64,000 bases of DNA from Crocinitomicaceae bacterium (GTDB lineage Bacteria > Bacteroidota > Bacteroidia > Flavobacteriales_D > Crocinitomicaceae): contig JADJYC010000002.1 of NCBI GenBank assembly GCA_016719925.1, positions 682,001 through 746,000 of the forward strand, in the 5' to 3' direction. Of this stretch, positions 47,220 through 58,100 are shown in pieces. Positions within the stretch are counted from its first letter, which is position 1. Every line of letters starts with the position of its first letter. A model generated the notes under the pieces. It had not been told where the DNA came from. It ran no database searches and saw only the letters and a program-made list of their open reading frames with translations. Both the position numbers and the translations under genes were made by a program.

Positions 47220-48221
47220 ATGAAACCACTTTTTATTTTAGCCATTGGAATTTTGATTCTTTTTGGATTTGATATTTCTTCCAATGCTCAATCCAACATC
47301 TATAAAATAACTGAGTATGATTTTTCTCCCGTTGGAATAATCAATAAGGAATTTCAGGAAAATCAAAGAATGATTATTCAGGAGAAAAGGGTTAAATCCA
47401 GAAACTGCATTCAGAAAGTCAACGGTGAAATCACTTCAGTAATCTATGAAGAATTTGACAGGGCGGGTAACATGATATACCGTAAACACACCAATCCAAA
47501 AGGCGTGATTGTTGATGAAGTAGTGCGCAATTTTGACCAGAACAATAATTGTATTTATGCCAAACATACATTCGATGGTAAGTACACTGAAGTCTGGAAT
47601 AATTACAATGATTCATCACGCATAACAATGAGTAAACAGTACAATGAAAAGAGAGAATACGAGGCGCGGATTTATGAATATGATGAAGCCGGAACACAGA
47701 TACAGAAAGTGACCTTATACAAATTGGATTCGCTTGCGCCGGTTAAATGGATGACCTATTTTTACCATGAAGACGGAAGTAAAAAACAAATCGATTATTT
47801 CAATCAGGGAGAATTGGTTTACAGCTGGAAATATGAATGTTCTGAAAAGGGGGAATTGGTAGTTCATAAGTCTGATACGGCATCGATGATCTGTACAAAA
47901 ACTTCTGTTGATGATAACGGAAACACATTAAAATGGACGCAGGATTTAAATGGAGGCGGTCAGTTAATAACACACTTATCTGTGTATTCTTCTAAAGGAA
48001 GACTGAAAGAAATTGCAAAGTATTATTCATTGAGTGATCAGCTAATTGATCGTACATTGTTTTTTGAAGATGGGGGAACAATGACCTTGAGCTATGATAA
48101 AAAAGGCGCCGGAAGAGTGGTATCAGAAACAGTTTATGACATAGATGGTCAGATGATTTATAGTGTTTTTGGTTATGGAAAAAACAATCCTGCACCTGGA
48201 CAGATTATAACAACGGGCTGA
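47220..48221 (+). CDS. Exported YD-like repeat protein (333 aa)
   Basis: A signal peptide ends 'ISSNAQSN'. The body has short beta repeats such as 'EEFDRAGNMIYRKH', 'YEYDEAGTQIQKV' and 'TVYDIDGQMIYSV', the YD/RHS-like 'yD..Gn.......' pattern. A second such protein lies at 49.6 kb. There is no toxin-like C-terminus and no RHS core closing motif, so this is not an Rhs toxin. Confidence 0.72.
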   Translation: MKPLFILAIGILILFGFDISSNAQSNIYKITEYDFSPVGIINKEFQENQRMIIQEKRVKSRNCIQKVNGEITSVIYEEFDRAGNMIYRKHTNPKGVIVDEVVRNFDQNNNCIYAKHTFDGKYTEVWNNYNDSSRITMSKQYNEKREYEARIYEYDEAGTQIQKVTLYKLDSLAPVKWMTYFYHEDGSKKQIDYFNQGELVYSWKYECSEKGELVVHKSDTASMICTKTSVDDNGNTLKWTQDLNGGGQLITHLSVYSSKGRLKEIAKYYSLSDQLIDRTLFFEDGGTMTLSYDKKGAGRVVSETVYDIDGQMIYSVFGYGKNNPAPGQIITTG

Positions 48222-48345
48222 TTTCTAAAAGAGAAACACAGCGTGGTAAAACAATTACTGTTGCCACTTTTGAATATTCTTTTTTTCAGCAGGCATACTG
48301 AACTCTGCCTGAATATCTATCTTTAATGTCTCATAAAAAGCAACA

Positions 48346-49029
48346 ATGACAATTGACAAATCTGTTTTTGATTTTCTCAAAAAACTAAAAAAGAACAATG
48401 ACCGTGATTGGTTTAATGCACATAAAGAAGATTATCTGAGGCAGCATGAAATTATGATTCAGTTTGCAGATAATTTACTTGGTGAAATGCAGAAACACGA
48501 TTACATTGAAACCGCGTCAGGTAAAAAAAGTCTGCACAGAATTTATCGTGATATCCGATTTTCATCTGATAAGACACCGTACAATTCACATTTTGGAGGG
48601 AGCTTTAAAAGAGCAACAGCAGCATTAAGAGGCGGATACTACTTTCACATAGAACCCGGAAATTCTTTTGTAGGCGGCGGTTTCTGGGGCCCAAATTCTG
48701 AAGACTTAAAACGTATACGTGAAGACATTGCTGATAATGGAGATGAACTCAAAGCAATTCTCAATTCAAAAAAATTCAAATCTGCTTTTGGTCAGCTTTG
48801 GGGAGATGCTTTAAAAACAGCCCCAAAAGGATTTGACAAGGATCATCCGCATATTGATTTGATCAGAATGAAACAGTTTCTTATATCAAAATCATTCTCA
48901 GATGAAGAAGTGCTTTCAAAAAATTTCTTTCAAAAGATGAATGCAGCATTTAAAGAAATGCGTCCGTTTTTTGATTATATGAGTCTCGCTTTGACTACTG
49001 ATGCAAATGGTGAGGTTATCAGAAAATAA
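48346..49029 (+). CDS. DUF2461 family protein
   Basis: The 227-aa cytosolic protein matches DUF2461: 'FLKKLKKNNDRDWFNAHKEDYL', 'IYRDIRFSSDKTPYNSHFGGSF', 'GYYFHIEPGNSFVGGGFWGPN'. No function is known for the family. The C-terminus overlaps the next gene by up to 29 nt. Confidence 0.92.
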   Translation: MTIDKSVFDFLKKLKKNNDRDWFNAHKEDYLRQHEIMIQFADNLLGEMQKHDYIETASGKKSLHRIYRDIRFSSDKTPYNSHFGGSFKRATAALRGGYYFHIEPGNSFVGGGFWGPNSEDLKRIREDIADNGDELKAILNSKKFKSAFGQLWGDALKTAPKGFDKDHPHIDLIRMKQFLISKSFSDEEVLSKNFFQKMNAAFKEMRPFFDYMSLALTTDANGEVIRK

Positions 49030-49579
49030 GGGAATTTCTTTTGCTGAACGAAGATCAAAATTGCTGCGGGCTCTTTTGCTCAAGAAAAAAATTGAGAATG
49101 AGAAACAAAAGAATTTCAGAGATAAATTAAATCAGGCTGGTTTTGTAGTTGGAATAGCACTGGGTGTTTTAATCCTTTGTGATTTATTTATTTTTCCTTC
49201 AGATGTGAGAAATGATGAAATTGTTCAAACGGATTTGATCAGTTATAAACGCTATGATAAAACCACTCAAATTCAGACAAGATCAGGGATGCATTGGTTT
49301 ATTAATCCAACTGGTTATGAAATGCCCGGGTATCTGATTTCTTATAATAGATCAGCGTTGTTTAAAATTTGTTCAGACCATTTTAATCTGACAAAACAAC
49401 AACCAATTGGAAGAACTTTTCCTGCCAGACTTATTGCTGCAATGTATAGTTTTATTTTATTGGTAATCGCTGGGTTGATTGTGGTTTTTGAACGGAAAGG
49501 AAAATCTGTTCGTGCATTTCGTTTGATGGAATTTAATTTGGTTGTAATTGTAATTGGATTGGTGTTTCTTACTTTTTAA
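49001..49579 (+). CDS. Two-helix membrane protein (192 aa)
   Basis: A basic N-terminal part ('RRSKLLRALLLKKKIENEKQKNF') is followed by a helix near 'FVVGIALGVLILCDLFIF' and two helices near the C-terminus ('YSFILLVIAGLIVVF', 'FNLVVIVIGLVFLTF'), with a soluble loop between. The start is uncertain: ATG at 49001 or 49007 lies inside DUF2461, and a TTG near 49061 is the first outside it. Family not recognised. Confidence 0.65.
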   Translation: MQMVRLSENKGISFAERRSKLLRALLLKKKIENEKQKNFRDKLNQAGFVVGIALGVLILCDLFIFPSDVRNDEIVQTDLISYKRYDKTTQIQTRSGMHWFINPTGYEMPGYLISYNRSALFKICSDHFNLTKQQPIGRTFPARLIAAMYSFILLVIAGLIVVFERKGKSVRAFRLMEFNLVVIVIGLVFLTF

Positions 49580-49645
49580 AGAATTTAAATGGATGTGCAA
49601 TTAAATTCAATCAAAAAAATCCGTATTATTGATAAAATACTTTTT

Positions 49646-50548
49646 ATGAAATCCAGATTTTTTTTAACGGCAATATTGCTGTCTTCAGTTTCAGTCTTTG
49701 CTCAGCCTGAACAGGAAACCACAAAAGATTATGAATTAATGGGCCCGGTTGAATCCTGTAAAACAACGTTTGCATCCATTGGTAAAAAACCACAGGATCG
49801 TTTTGAAATGGGTTACGGAAATGATTTTGATAAAGAAGGACGTGTTTCGGGCTGGAGTTTTGATCTTGGTTTTCTGGGGCTGATGAGTAACGGTACTTAT
49901 ATTCGTGATGAACAGGGAAAAATTATTGAAGAGCGTCAGGCAAATGATGAAGGGTCTACATTAAAAGCAAAGTATACTTATGATGACAAAAATCTGCTTG
50001 TAGAGTATATTTCATTTTACAGTGACAGCACCATTGATTCAAAAAATATTCTGACATATAATGATCAGAATCAGCTCGTGAAAAAAGATACTTATTACGG
50101 AGAGTCTGAAGAAGTTTCTGTAACGTATAAATATGAATATGATTCCCGCGGATTTTTGGAACAAGCTGTTGAAGACTGGGGTTATATGATTGATAAGTAC
50201 CGTTATGCATATGACAATGAAGGAAACGAAACTGAAGTCCATTACAGCACCACAAATCCGGAAGACGAAGGAAAATCCAACTATTCAAGTTATACTGAAT
50301 ATGATGCTGACGGAAGATGGATTAAGTCAGTAAACAAAAACTACAAAGGACAAATCACAAGTTATTCAACGCGTGAATTTGACAATGAAGGAAAACAGAC
50401 CTATCAGTACAACTATTCTCCAAAAGGCAAAGTAACCAGCTACACTGTTTTTGTTGAACATGACCGTGCCGGAAACTGGATTGAATCTGTTACCTATTCA
50501 GGCAAAAAAATTACGTCGGCCGAGTCGCGCAGAATTTCTTACTATTAG
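49646..50548 (+). CDS. Exported YD-like repeat protein, second copy (300 aa)
   Basis: The start is the ATG of 'MKSRFFLTAILLSSVSVFAQ', a good signal peptide; a further upstream ATG adds 19 basic residues and is rejected. Repeats such as 'KYEYDSRGFLEQAV', 'YAYDNEGNETEVHYS', 'TEYDADGRWIKSV' and 'REFDNEGKQTYQY' follow the same pattern as the 47.2-kb gene. No T9SS tail. Function unknown. Confidence 0.75.
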   Translation: MKSRFFLTAILLSSVSVFAQPEQETTKDYELMGPVESCKTTFASIGKKPQDRFEMGYGNDFDKEGRVSGWSFDLGFLGLMSNGTYIRDEQGKIIEERQANDEGSTLKAKYTYDDKNLLVEYISFYSDSTIDSKNILTYNDQNQLVKKDTYYGESEEVSVTYKYEYDSRGFLEQAVEDWGYMIDKYRYAYDNEGNETEVHYSTTNPEDEGKSNYSSYTEYDADGRWIKSVNKNYKGQITSYSTREFDNEGKQTYQYNYSPKGKVTSYTVFVEHDRAGNWIESVTYSGKKITSAESRRISYY

Positions 50549-50578
50549 TCAGAATTGCTGTTTTTCAAAACAGAATTT

Positions 50579-51742
50579 ATGAAAGAACTTTTTTATCTGA
50601 ATCCGGAAATCACCTTTCTGAATCACGGATCATTTGGTGCATGCCCTAAACCAATCTTTGAAGAATATCAGCGTTTTCAGTTGGATCTTGAAAGAGAACC
50701 GGTGAATTATATAACTGTTGAAACACCCCGCCTTTTAAAAGAATCAAGACAAGCGCTGGCAAAATTTATTTCCTGTCATGAAGACGATGTGGTGTATGTT
50801 CAAAATCCATCTACGGCGTACAACATTATTATAAAAAATCTGAAGTTAAATCCCGGTGATGAAATACTTACAACAAATCATGAGTATGGGGCGATGGACC
50901 GCACCTGGAATTATTATTGCAGAAAGTCAGGAGCAAAATATGTGCGGCAAAATATTTCCTTACCGCTTTTATCGAAAGAACAATTTATTGAAGATTTCTG
51001 GAAAGGATTGACACCGAAAACCAGAATCATTTTTATTTCACAGATTACCAGTTCTACCGCGCTGATTTTTCCGGTAAAGGAAATTTGTGAACGGGCCAAA
51101 GAATTAGGTTTAATGACTATTGTTGACGGTGCTCATGTACCACATCACATTGATCTGAATTTATCTGAACTGAAGGCGGATATTTATACCGGTGCCTGTC
51201 ATAAATGGATGCTGACTCCAAAGGGCTGTTCTTTTCTGTATGTAAAAAGAGAACTGCAGCACCTGTTTGATCCGCTTATTATTTCATGGGGTTATGAAGC
51301 GGAGTTTCCTTCTTCTTCTCAGTTTATTGATTATCATGAATATCAGGGCACGCGTGATTGTGCCGCATTTCTGACTGTACCTAAGGCATTGGAATTTCTT
51401 GAAAAAAACAACTGGACAGAGGTAAAAAGAAATTGCCGCAAATTCATTCAGGACACCTATGCAGAGATGTGCGACTTCTTAAACACAAAACCAATTTGCA
51501 AAATTTCTGATGAGTTTCTCGGGCAGATGTGCAGCATTCCCATTCAAACGAATGACGGTATAAAACTGAAAGAAATTCTGTACAATCAGTATAAAATACA
51601 GATACCTGTAATGCGCACCAATCTTGATTTTGAAGGAAACAAAAATCAGGTATTTCTCAGAATATCTGCAAATGTCTATACTACCAGAGAGGATATTGAA
51701 GCATTAAAATCTGCGCTGATGGAGATTAGAAAAAGAATGTAA
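50579..51742 (+). CDS. Class V aminotransferase, isopenicillin-N-epimerase-like
   Basis: This PLP enzyme has 387 aa. The start is chosen at 'MKELFYLNPEITFLNHGSFG', where the family text begins. Motifs are 'LNHGSFGACP', 'NHEYGAMDRTW', 'IVDGAHVPHHIDL' with the cofactor Asp and His, and the PLP lysine in 'YTGACHKWMLTPKG'. Members act as epimerases or cysteine desulfurase-like enzymes; the substrate cannot be assigned. No sulfur or antibiotic genes lie nearby. Confidence 0.9.
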   Translation: MKELFYLNPEITFLNHGSFGACPKPIFEEYQRFQLDLEREPVNYITVETPRLLKESRQALAKFISCHEDDVVYVQNPSTAYNIIIKNLKLNPGDEILTTNHEYGAMDRTWNYYCRKSGAKYVRQNISLPLLSKEQFIEDFWKGLTPKTRIIFISQITSSTALIFPVKEICERAKELGLMTIVDGAHVPHHIDLNLSELKADIYTGACHKWMLTPKGCSFLYVKRELQHLFDPLIISWGYEAEFPSSSQFIDYHEYQGTRDCAAFLTVPKALEFLEKNNWTEVKRNCRKFIQDTYAEMCDFLNTKPICKISDEFLGQMCSIPIQTNDGIKLKEILYNQYKIQIPVMRTNLDFEGNKNQVFLRISANVYTTREDIEALKSALMEIRKRM

Positions 51743-51769
51743 CCATTGCGCCTTAGATTTATTTCCTAA

Positions 51770-52756
51770 CTAATATTGGTAATTACCTTCAATAAAAGCC
51801 TTGTATCTTTTCAAACTTTTTAATTTAATCTTTTCGTTGTACTTGAATTTTGGAGTGCGATAGAAAAAAAAGTCTTTGGCGTAATAATAATAAATTTTAC
51901 CATCAGCAGTGCCGCTTATAGTGTGTGCGTGACTAGAACCATCACCTTCTGGAATTTCAGTTATCTGTATGAATGCTGTATTCTCGTGTCGATTAATAAC
52001 AGCATTAGCAATCATTTGTTTATCTACAATTTTAAACGGATACGGATAAACTTTGGAAATTGAGTTTTCTGTACAACCTGCTGCCAGCAAAGATTTGTCA
52101 ATTAGTAATGTTGATGTTTTTAATTCCCTGGCGTTTTCTTTTATCTGAAGTGAGAGGCTTTTGTTCTTGGTTTCAGGTGTAAAATTATGAAAATGAAGAA
52201 TATATTGAAGTTGCATTAAACCGTATAGCATATCAGATTCAGTTGGTGAAGAATTTGGAAGATAAATTTCAAATGCTAAATCGCTTCCCCAAAGTTTTAA
52301 AGTTGTGATTTCGTTTGTATTTGCCAGTGAATAGGTTGCTGAATTTATGCCCGTTGACGTAACACCAGCCGGTTTTGACGGGTCTTCCAGCCCGGTTGCA
52401 ACAAAACTAAAATCTTTGTAAAGTCCAATTTGTAAAATAGTGACGTTTTTTCCCGATTGTCCAAGCAATAATAGATCGTCGTATGTTCCAATGATAAAAT
52501 TTGAATTAAAATTCCAGTGATTTTCAATAACACTTTGCCAAACCTTGTTGCGATCGGATATTTCCTGCTTATAGTTTTTAAGTTTCTCTGGCTTGTTTCT
52601 AAAATTATAAAGTACGTCTTTATCTTCTTCTTCAAGTAAAATCACTGTAACAGACTCAAGAATCGTGTTTATGTTTTTTTCTGTTGGAATTGGAAATTGT
52701 GAAAATAAAAAGGAGGGGAATAATATTAGTGATAGGATAATTAGTTTAATATACAT
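51770..52756 (-). CDS. Exported protein of unknown function (328 aa)
   Basis: A signal peptide ends 'FPSFLFSQFP'. No catalytic motif stands out; there are charged N-terminal helices and a beta-rich later part ('GLYKDFSFVATGLEDP'). It ends 28 nt from the aminotransferase stop (convergent) and diverges from the VanZ-like gene, with only 32 nt between the two start codons. Confidence 0.72.
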   Translation of the reverse strand: MYIKLIILSLILFPSFLFSQFPIPTEKNINTILESVTVILLEEEDKDVLYNFRNKPEKLKNYKQEISDRNKVWQSVIENHWNFNSNFIIGTYDDLLLLGQSGKNVTILQIGLYKDFSFVATGLEDPSKPAGVTSTGINSATYSLANTNEITTLKLWGSDLAFEIYLPNSSPTESDMLYGLMQLQYILHFHNFTPETKNKSLSLQIKENARELKTSTLLIDKSLLAAGCTENSISKVYPYPFKIVDKQMIANAVINRHENTAFIQITEIPEGDGSSHAHTISGTADGKIYYYYAKDFFFYRTPKFKYNEKIKLKSLKRYKAFIEGNYQY

Positions 52757-52788
52757 AGGTAATTTTGAATATTTATATTAGCACAACA

Positions 52789-53243
52789 ATGAATCTTAAA
52801 TATAAGGAGATACTTATTATTATTTACGCGGGTTTATTAATCTATCTTTTATTTTTCGCTTTTTTCAGAACAAACACCAATACCACAGTTAACTGGATTC
52901 CCTTCAAAAACATCATAGATCTTACCGGATATACCTTTAAAACGGGTCACGGAATTTTGCATTGGATTATAAATGTGCCGGGCAATGTCATTGCATTTGT
53001 TCCAATGGCCATTCCGTTGAATTATCTGAAACTCAAAATCAACAGTTGGGTTTATTGGATGATACTTTTTTGGTTCCTGTTTTTTGTGAATTCCTGCAAT
53101 ATTTTTTCCAGTCCGGATCAGCAGACATTGATGATGTCATTCTGAATATTACCGGAATATTATTGGGGTTGTATCTGATCAGAAAATTATCAGCAGGCAA
53201 ATTCTTCAATGGTGATGATAAAAAAAAGAGTGATCAAAACTGA
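52789..53243 (+). CDS. VanZ-like membrane protein (one frame break)
   Basis: The 151-aa reconstructed protein has four hydrophobic segments: N-terminal 'IIIYAGLLIYLLFFAFF', 'NVPGNVIAFVPMAIPLNYL' (VanZ-like 'N' and 'P' pattern), then 'EFLQYFFQSGSADIDDVILNITG', the family's Q...G..DIDD hallmark. One T is lost from the run 53080-53085; restoring it gives 456 nt. VanZ members are linked to teicoplanin resistance in Enterococcus, but most environmental copies have no known role. Start chosen at MNLKYKEI. Confidence 0.85.
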
Positions 53244-53257
53244 CCACTCCTTTTTTC
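53221..53257 (-). terminator. Shared terminator of VanZ-like gene and serine protease
   Basis: The stem AGTGGTCA / TGATCACT (minus strand, one G-T) is followed by a T-rich run; on the plus strand the same hairpin overlaps the VanZ-like stop and is also followed by TTTTTT. The genes converge. Confidence 0.75.
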
Positions 53258-53272
53258 AAACTTATCAATGAT

Positions 53273-54973
53273 TTATTTTTTTACCACTTTGGAAATATAG
53301 TTCCCGGTTGATGTGGTTGCATTCACCAAATAAACACCATTTTCAAAAACTGATAAATCAACTTCAAGCGTGTTATCAGCAATACCGATGTAATAGAAAC
53401 AGATTTTACCGCTGACGTCAGTGATTTGAATGATAATTTCTTCCCCGCTGAAACCGCTCAAATCAATGTTTATAATTGAAGAAGTTGGATTCGGATAAAC
53501 AGAAATTTTTGGTGCCTCAATTTTATCAAGACCAACAATTGCACAACCAATTCCGTTGAATCCGGCTTGCTTTGTATTGCCTATTCCGTCAGCATCTAAC
53601 CACGGCGCTAATTTTGAACTGTTTGTTGTACCGTCCTGATCCCAGGCTTTCAGAAATTTTCCATACAAATCCGGATCAGTTGGCGCCGAACAAAATGATG
53701 ATCCACCGGATAAATGACCCACCACATATCCTTCCTGATCATAGAGTGAAGAACCGGATGATCCTCCTTCTGTTACTCCGTGGCCGTTGGTTGTAGACGC
53801 CCATGTCACACGCCAGTGAGCCTGCGCCCAGCCTCCGTTGTAAGTATTCGAGACAAGGTTTGTGCTGTAGGTAGAAATTTTCTTTTCGTCACCAGCCGGG
53901 TGATGAAAACATACACCTGAAGTTGCTACCGGTGTTGCATTGCGGTTCCAGCCGGCAAAATAAGCATCGTAAAAAGTTGGAATAGGTTCTTCCAGTTCAA
54001 TCAGCGCAAAATCGCAGCCATCCATTTCTGCTGCTGATCCGGCAGGGTGTGTACCCAATGATGATGAAGCACGGAAAAATCCTCCGGACATGGTTTGTGA
54101 TTGTGCTCCGGAATATTTTGAAGTATTTCCCGGTGTGCAGTTTGGACGCTGATAATTAAAATACCACACGTGATTATTAATGTCACTGGTTGCATCAGGC
54201 TCACCGCAATGATTTGCTGTAAGAATGTAAGGTGTACAATCATTGGCTGTATTGTTGATTACGGTACCCGAACATAAAAAAGTTCCGCCCGCAACAAAAG
54301 TATATCTTACCGCAGCATCACGCTGATCTTCCCAGCCGTCAGCTTCTTCACACATGGCGTCTACTTCACAGCTCCCATGAACCCTGTCATATGAAAGGCC
54401 ATCAGCAAAAGAGGCAATTGTTTCACCAACACCTCTGTAATAATAAGCCACTTCAGATATTTCAAGCTCGGGTAATTCATAGCTGTCTGAAGGCATGTAA
54501 TATTCCAGCGTGATAAAATCACCCTGAATCATTTCCATAGCATAAAAATCTGGTGTGCGTGATGTATACGCGCCAACATATTGTGATCTTCTTTCATTAT
54601 AGACGTAAAGTTTTCCGCCTTCCGGTATCTGAACCGGTGAAGAAAAATAAAGACTTAATGCAAGAGCATCGGGTATATGAATTCCCAAACGCCAGATGCG
54701 GTCACCGTTTGGCAATGTTTCCCAGCTGCCTCCTGATTGGTAGGGAAATGGAATATTGATTCCAACGCGATATGGTTTTCCTTTCTGATCAGATAATTCA
54801 TCTTCAAGTATTACAGCTTCAATATCCGGTGCAGTTAATTCGAAAATTTCATAGGGATAATTGATTAAAAAATGCCCGTCTTCAGTAAAAGAATATGGCA
54901 TACCGCCCTCACTTATCTGGCTAAAAACAGAAACAACAGGGAAGCATAAAATGAGCAGTAAATTTTTTTTCAT
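53273..54973 (-). CDS. Exported trypsin-like serine protease with T9SS tail
   Basis: The start at MKKNLLLILCFPVVSVFSQ gives a signal peptide and a 566-aa product. The S1 catalytic triad can be placed: His255 in 'TANHCGEP', Asp321 in 'CDFALIELEEP', Ser406 in 'EGGSSGSSLYD'. 'HHPAGDEKKIST' is typical of the lysyl-endopeptidase-like S1 group in this phylum. Residues about 485-566 are a T9SS sorting domain starting 'ISVYPNPTSSIINIDLSGF'. It is secreted or surface-bound. It diverges from the SprB adhesin. Confidence 0.92.
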   Translation of the reverse strand: MKKNLLLILCFPVVSVFSQISEGGMPYSFTEDGHFLINYPYEIFELTAPDIEAVILEDELSDQKGKPYRVGINIPFPYQSGGSWETLPNGDRIWRLGIHIPDALALSLYFSSPVQIPEGGKLYVYNERRSQYVGAYTSRTPDFYAMEMIQGDFITLEYYMPSDSYELPELEISEVAYYYRGVGETIASFADGLSYDRVHGSCEVDAMCEEADGWEDQRDAAVRYTFVAGGTFLCSGTVINNTANDCTPYILTANHCGEPDATSDINNHVWYFNYQRPNCTPGNTSKYSGAQSQTMSGGFFRASSSLGTHPAGSAAEMDGCDFALIELEEPIPTFYDAYFAGWNRNATPVATSGVCFHHPAGDEKKISTYSTNLVSNTYNGGWAQAHWRVTWASTTNGHGVTEGGSSGSSLYDQEGYVVGHLSGGSSFCSAPTDPDLYGKFLKAWDQDGTTNSSKLAPWLDADGIGNTKQAGFNGIGCAIVGLDKIEAPKISVYPNPTSSIINIDLSGFSGEEIIIQITDVSGKICFYYIGIADNTLEVDLSVFENGVYLVNATTSTGNYISKVVKK

Positions 54974-55196
54974 GGTATTTATGGATGTGTTTGAGACTGA
55001 CAAGATACTTAGATTCAAATAAAGTTTAATACTGAAAAAACACATTTTGTCTTATAAAACAAAATAAAAGGTTGAGCGATGAATTAAAAGCAGATTATGC
55101 AATTTAATGAACGGTATTCCTCCTGTAATTTAAATTATTTACACTTTGGCAACCAGCAATATGTTTTGACGTTTGGTTATCATAACTCAAAATCAA

Positions 55197-58100
55197 ATGA
55201 AAAATATTCTCTCTTTCTTTTTTGCATTCTTAATTTCTTCAGCGGCATGGAATCAATGCAACGTTGTTGGAACAGCAATGCCACAACCGGCTTCATGTGC
55301 AGATGTTTGTGACGGTGAAATTCTTTATTTCTACCAAAACATTGGAGCACCCGGTGCGCCTTACATTGTAAGTATGCAGGACAGTGATGGAAACATGCTT
55401 TATTTTCAGACATTCATGACTGAAATAGCAACCATACCTTTCAGTGGTCTTTGCCCGGATACATACACAATTAATGTTCAGGGCACAAGCTGTTCAAATA
55501 CTACCTATGCCGTTGTTTCATCTCCGGCTCCATTAACTATTTATGCAAATACAACTGATCCCACATTTGGAAATTCAAACGGAGAAATTGAAGTTGTTGT
55601 TAATGGAGGAACACCCGGGTATACTTACAGCATTGACGGTACAACTTATGGATCAGGTAATACTTTTACCGGATTGGCAGCAGGAAATTATTCTGTTTAT
55701 GTGATTGATGCAAACGGATGTGATGATACTATTTCTGTAACGTTGAATGATAACACCGGTTGTAATCTGGTGGTTACGGCCAACCCTTCTGCCATGATAA
55801 CGTGTTATGGCGGATGTAACGGAGCTTTGCAATACATGTACTTTGACGGGTTGAATAATTCACCGTATGTCATCGAATTAATTCAGGGAGGAATAACATT
55901 GCAGATGCAAACAAATTCTTCTTCCAACAGCGGCGGAACATTTACCAATTTATGCGCAGGAAATTATACTGTGAAGGTGACAGATGCCCAGGGTTGATCC
56001 GGAAGCTATTCTATTATTATGACTCAACCATCTCCAATAGTAATTGGTGGGGTAACAACTACCAATGCAACAGCTGGCAACAGTGACGGATCAGCCACCA
56101 TTGCAGCCACTGGAGGCTGGCCTGTTTTAACATACAGTCTGGATGGAATTACCTATCAGAGCAGCAATGTTTTTACCGGTTTGGCAGCAGGAGTTTATAT
56201 TGCATATGTGAAAGATAATGCCGGTTGTGTTTCTCTTTTCACTTTTGTAATTCAGCAAGATCCGGGCTGCAATTTTAATGTTTTCACAACAGCTTCCAAC
56301 GCATCATGTGGCTGGAGTTGTGATGGAGTGATTACATATGCTTTTTCAGGGAATTCAACAGATCCTTCATTTACAATTTTATTAGAAGACTCAAACGGAA
56401 ACTCTGTTCAGTCAGCCACAAATAATAATCAAACAGTAAACGGTGTATTTACCGGATTGTGTCCCGGAGATTATACTGTGACGGTGACAAATTCATCCGG
56501 ATGCGCGCAGACAAGCAATGTAAGTGTGCTGCAACCAGCGCCTTTGTTTGCAAATCCTTATTGGACAAATCCTACATTTGGAAACAGTGACGGAATGATT
56601 TCTGTTTCTGTAGCCGGAGGAACAGCACCCTATCAGTATAGCATAGATAATCAGGCAACATGGCAGGCATCAAATACATTCAGTGGTTTGCCTGCCGGAG
56701 TGTATATCATTTATGTGCAGGATGCAAACGGATGTTCAACGCTTGTTTGTGTTTTACTGACTGAGTCAACCGGGTGTAATTTTTTCATGAATACTTATTC
56801 AACTCCCAATTCTTGTGCTAATAGTTGTGACGGTGAAGTGAACTGGAATTTTAATGATCCCGGAAATAATCCTCCTTATGTGATTGAATTAATACAGGAG
56901 TAAATACTGTGCAGACAGATTCTGTTTTAGTTGGTAATGGCGGATTTGGTTCTTTCACCGGTTTATGTGAGGGTGTTTATGTTGTTGAAATAACAGATGG
57001 AAACGGATGCACAGATATTGATACAGTTTATGTAGATGCACCGGACTATTTATATGTAAGCGGGGTAGTGGTAGATGATGCTTCTGCGGGCAATTCTGAT
57101 GGATCAGCGTTGATAACAATAGTTGGTGGAACGGCGCCGTATCAATTTAGTTTTGATAATGGATCAACATGGACGTCTGCAAATCCGATAACAGGGCTTG
57201 CAGCAGATTTTTATATTATGCTGGTGGAAGACGCAAACGGATGTCAGACAATTTTCTGTTTTATTGTAAATGAAGATCCGGGTTGTACAAATAATACCAC
57301 ATTGTTTTTGCAAAATCCTGTTTCATGTTCAGGTGCTTGTGACGGTGCACTGAGTTATGCCTATTCAGACGCAGGCAGTAATCCGCCATACACCATTGAA
57401 CTTTCTAATAACGGCACGGTAGTTTCATCAACAACTCAAACTGCTTCAACGTTTAATGGAACTTTTACAGGATTATGTGCGGGTAATTACAGTCTTGTTG
57501 TATATAATGCTGACGGATGCGCCTCATTTGTTTCTAATTATACATTAACACAACCTTCACCAATTAATGTTGCTGTGAATGTGACAAGTGCATCTACCGG
57601 CAATAATAACGGTGTTGCTGAAGTTGTTGCAACAGGCGGAACCGGACAATTAATCTACAGCCTGGATGGAACAAATTTTCAGTCGTCCAATGTCTTTGAT
57701 ACTTTGTCGGCTGGTGTGTATGTAGTATACATCACGGATGAAAACGGTTGTACCGGAATACACACTTTCGTTGTGACGGAAACATCTTCATGCAATATTG
57801 TTGTAACAGCGTTTAACACTGCCGGTATTTCTTGTGCTGGTGGTTGCACGGCATCTGTTGGTTATGCATTTAATGATGTCAATATAAACCCGCCCTATGT
57901 AATCACTTTACAAAACACGTCAGGAGGAATTATCAGCACACAAACAGTTGCAACCGGTAACGGAGGTTCAGGAAGTTTTACAGATTTGTGCGCAGGAGAT
58001 TATGTAGTAATGGTTACTGATGTAAATGGTTGTCAGTCGTCCTATTCTGTTACTGTTTCTGCACCGTCTTATATGCAGATTATGCCAACCTGGATTAATG

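Noticed and set aside
47220..50548. Rhs-type polymorphic toxins
   Set aside because: The YD-like repeats are short and the proteins lack the RHS core closing motif, toxin tip and immunity gene.
52789..53243. Glycopeptide-resistance cluster based on a VanZ-like gene
   Set aside because: No vanA/H/X/R/S genes are nearby; the VanZ-like family is broad and usually unrelated to resistance.
55995..55997. Selenocysteine at the adhesin TGA
   Set aside because: Cys at the matching position in other repeats would fit, but no SECIS-like hairpin is evident after it and one selenocysteine in a repetitive adhesin is implausible. Error or nonsense is simpler.
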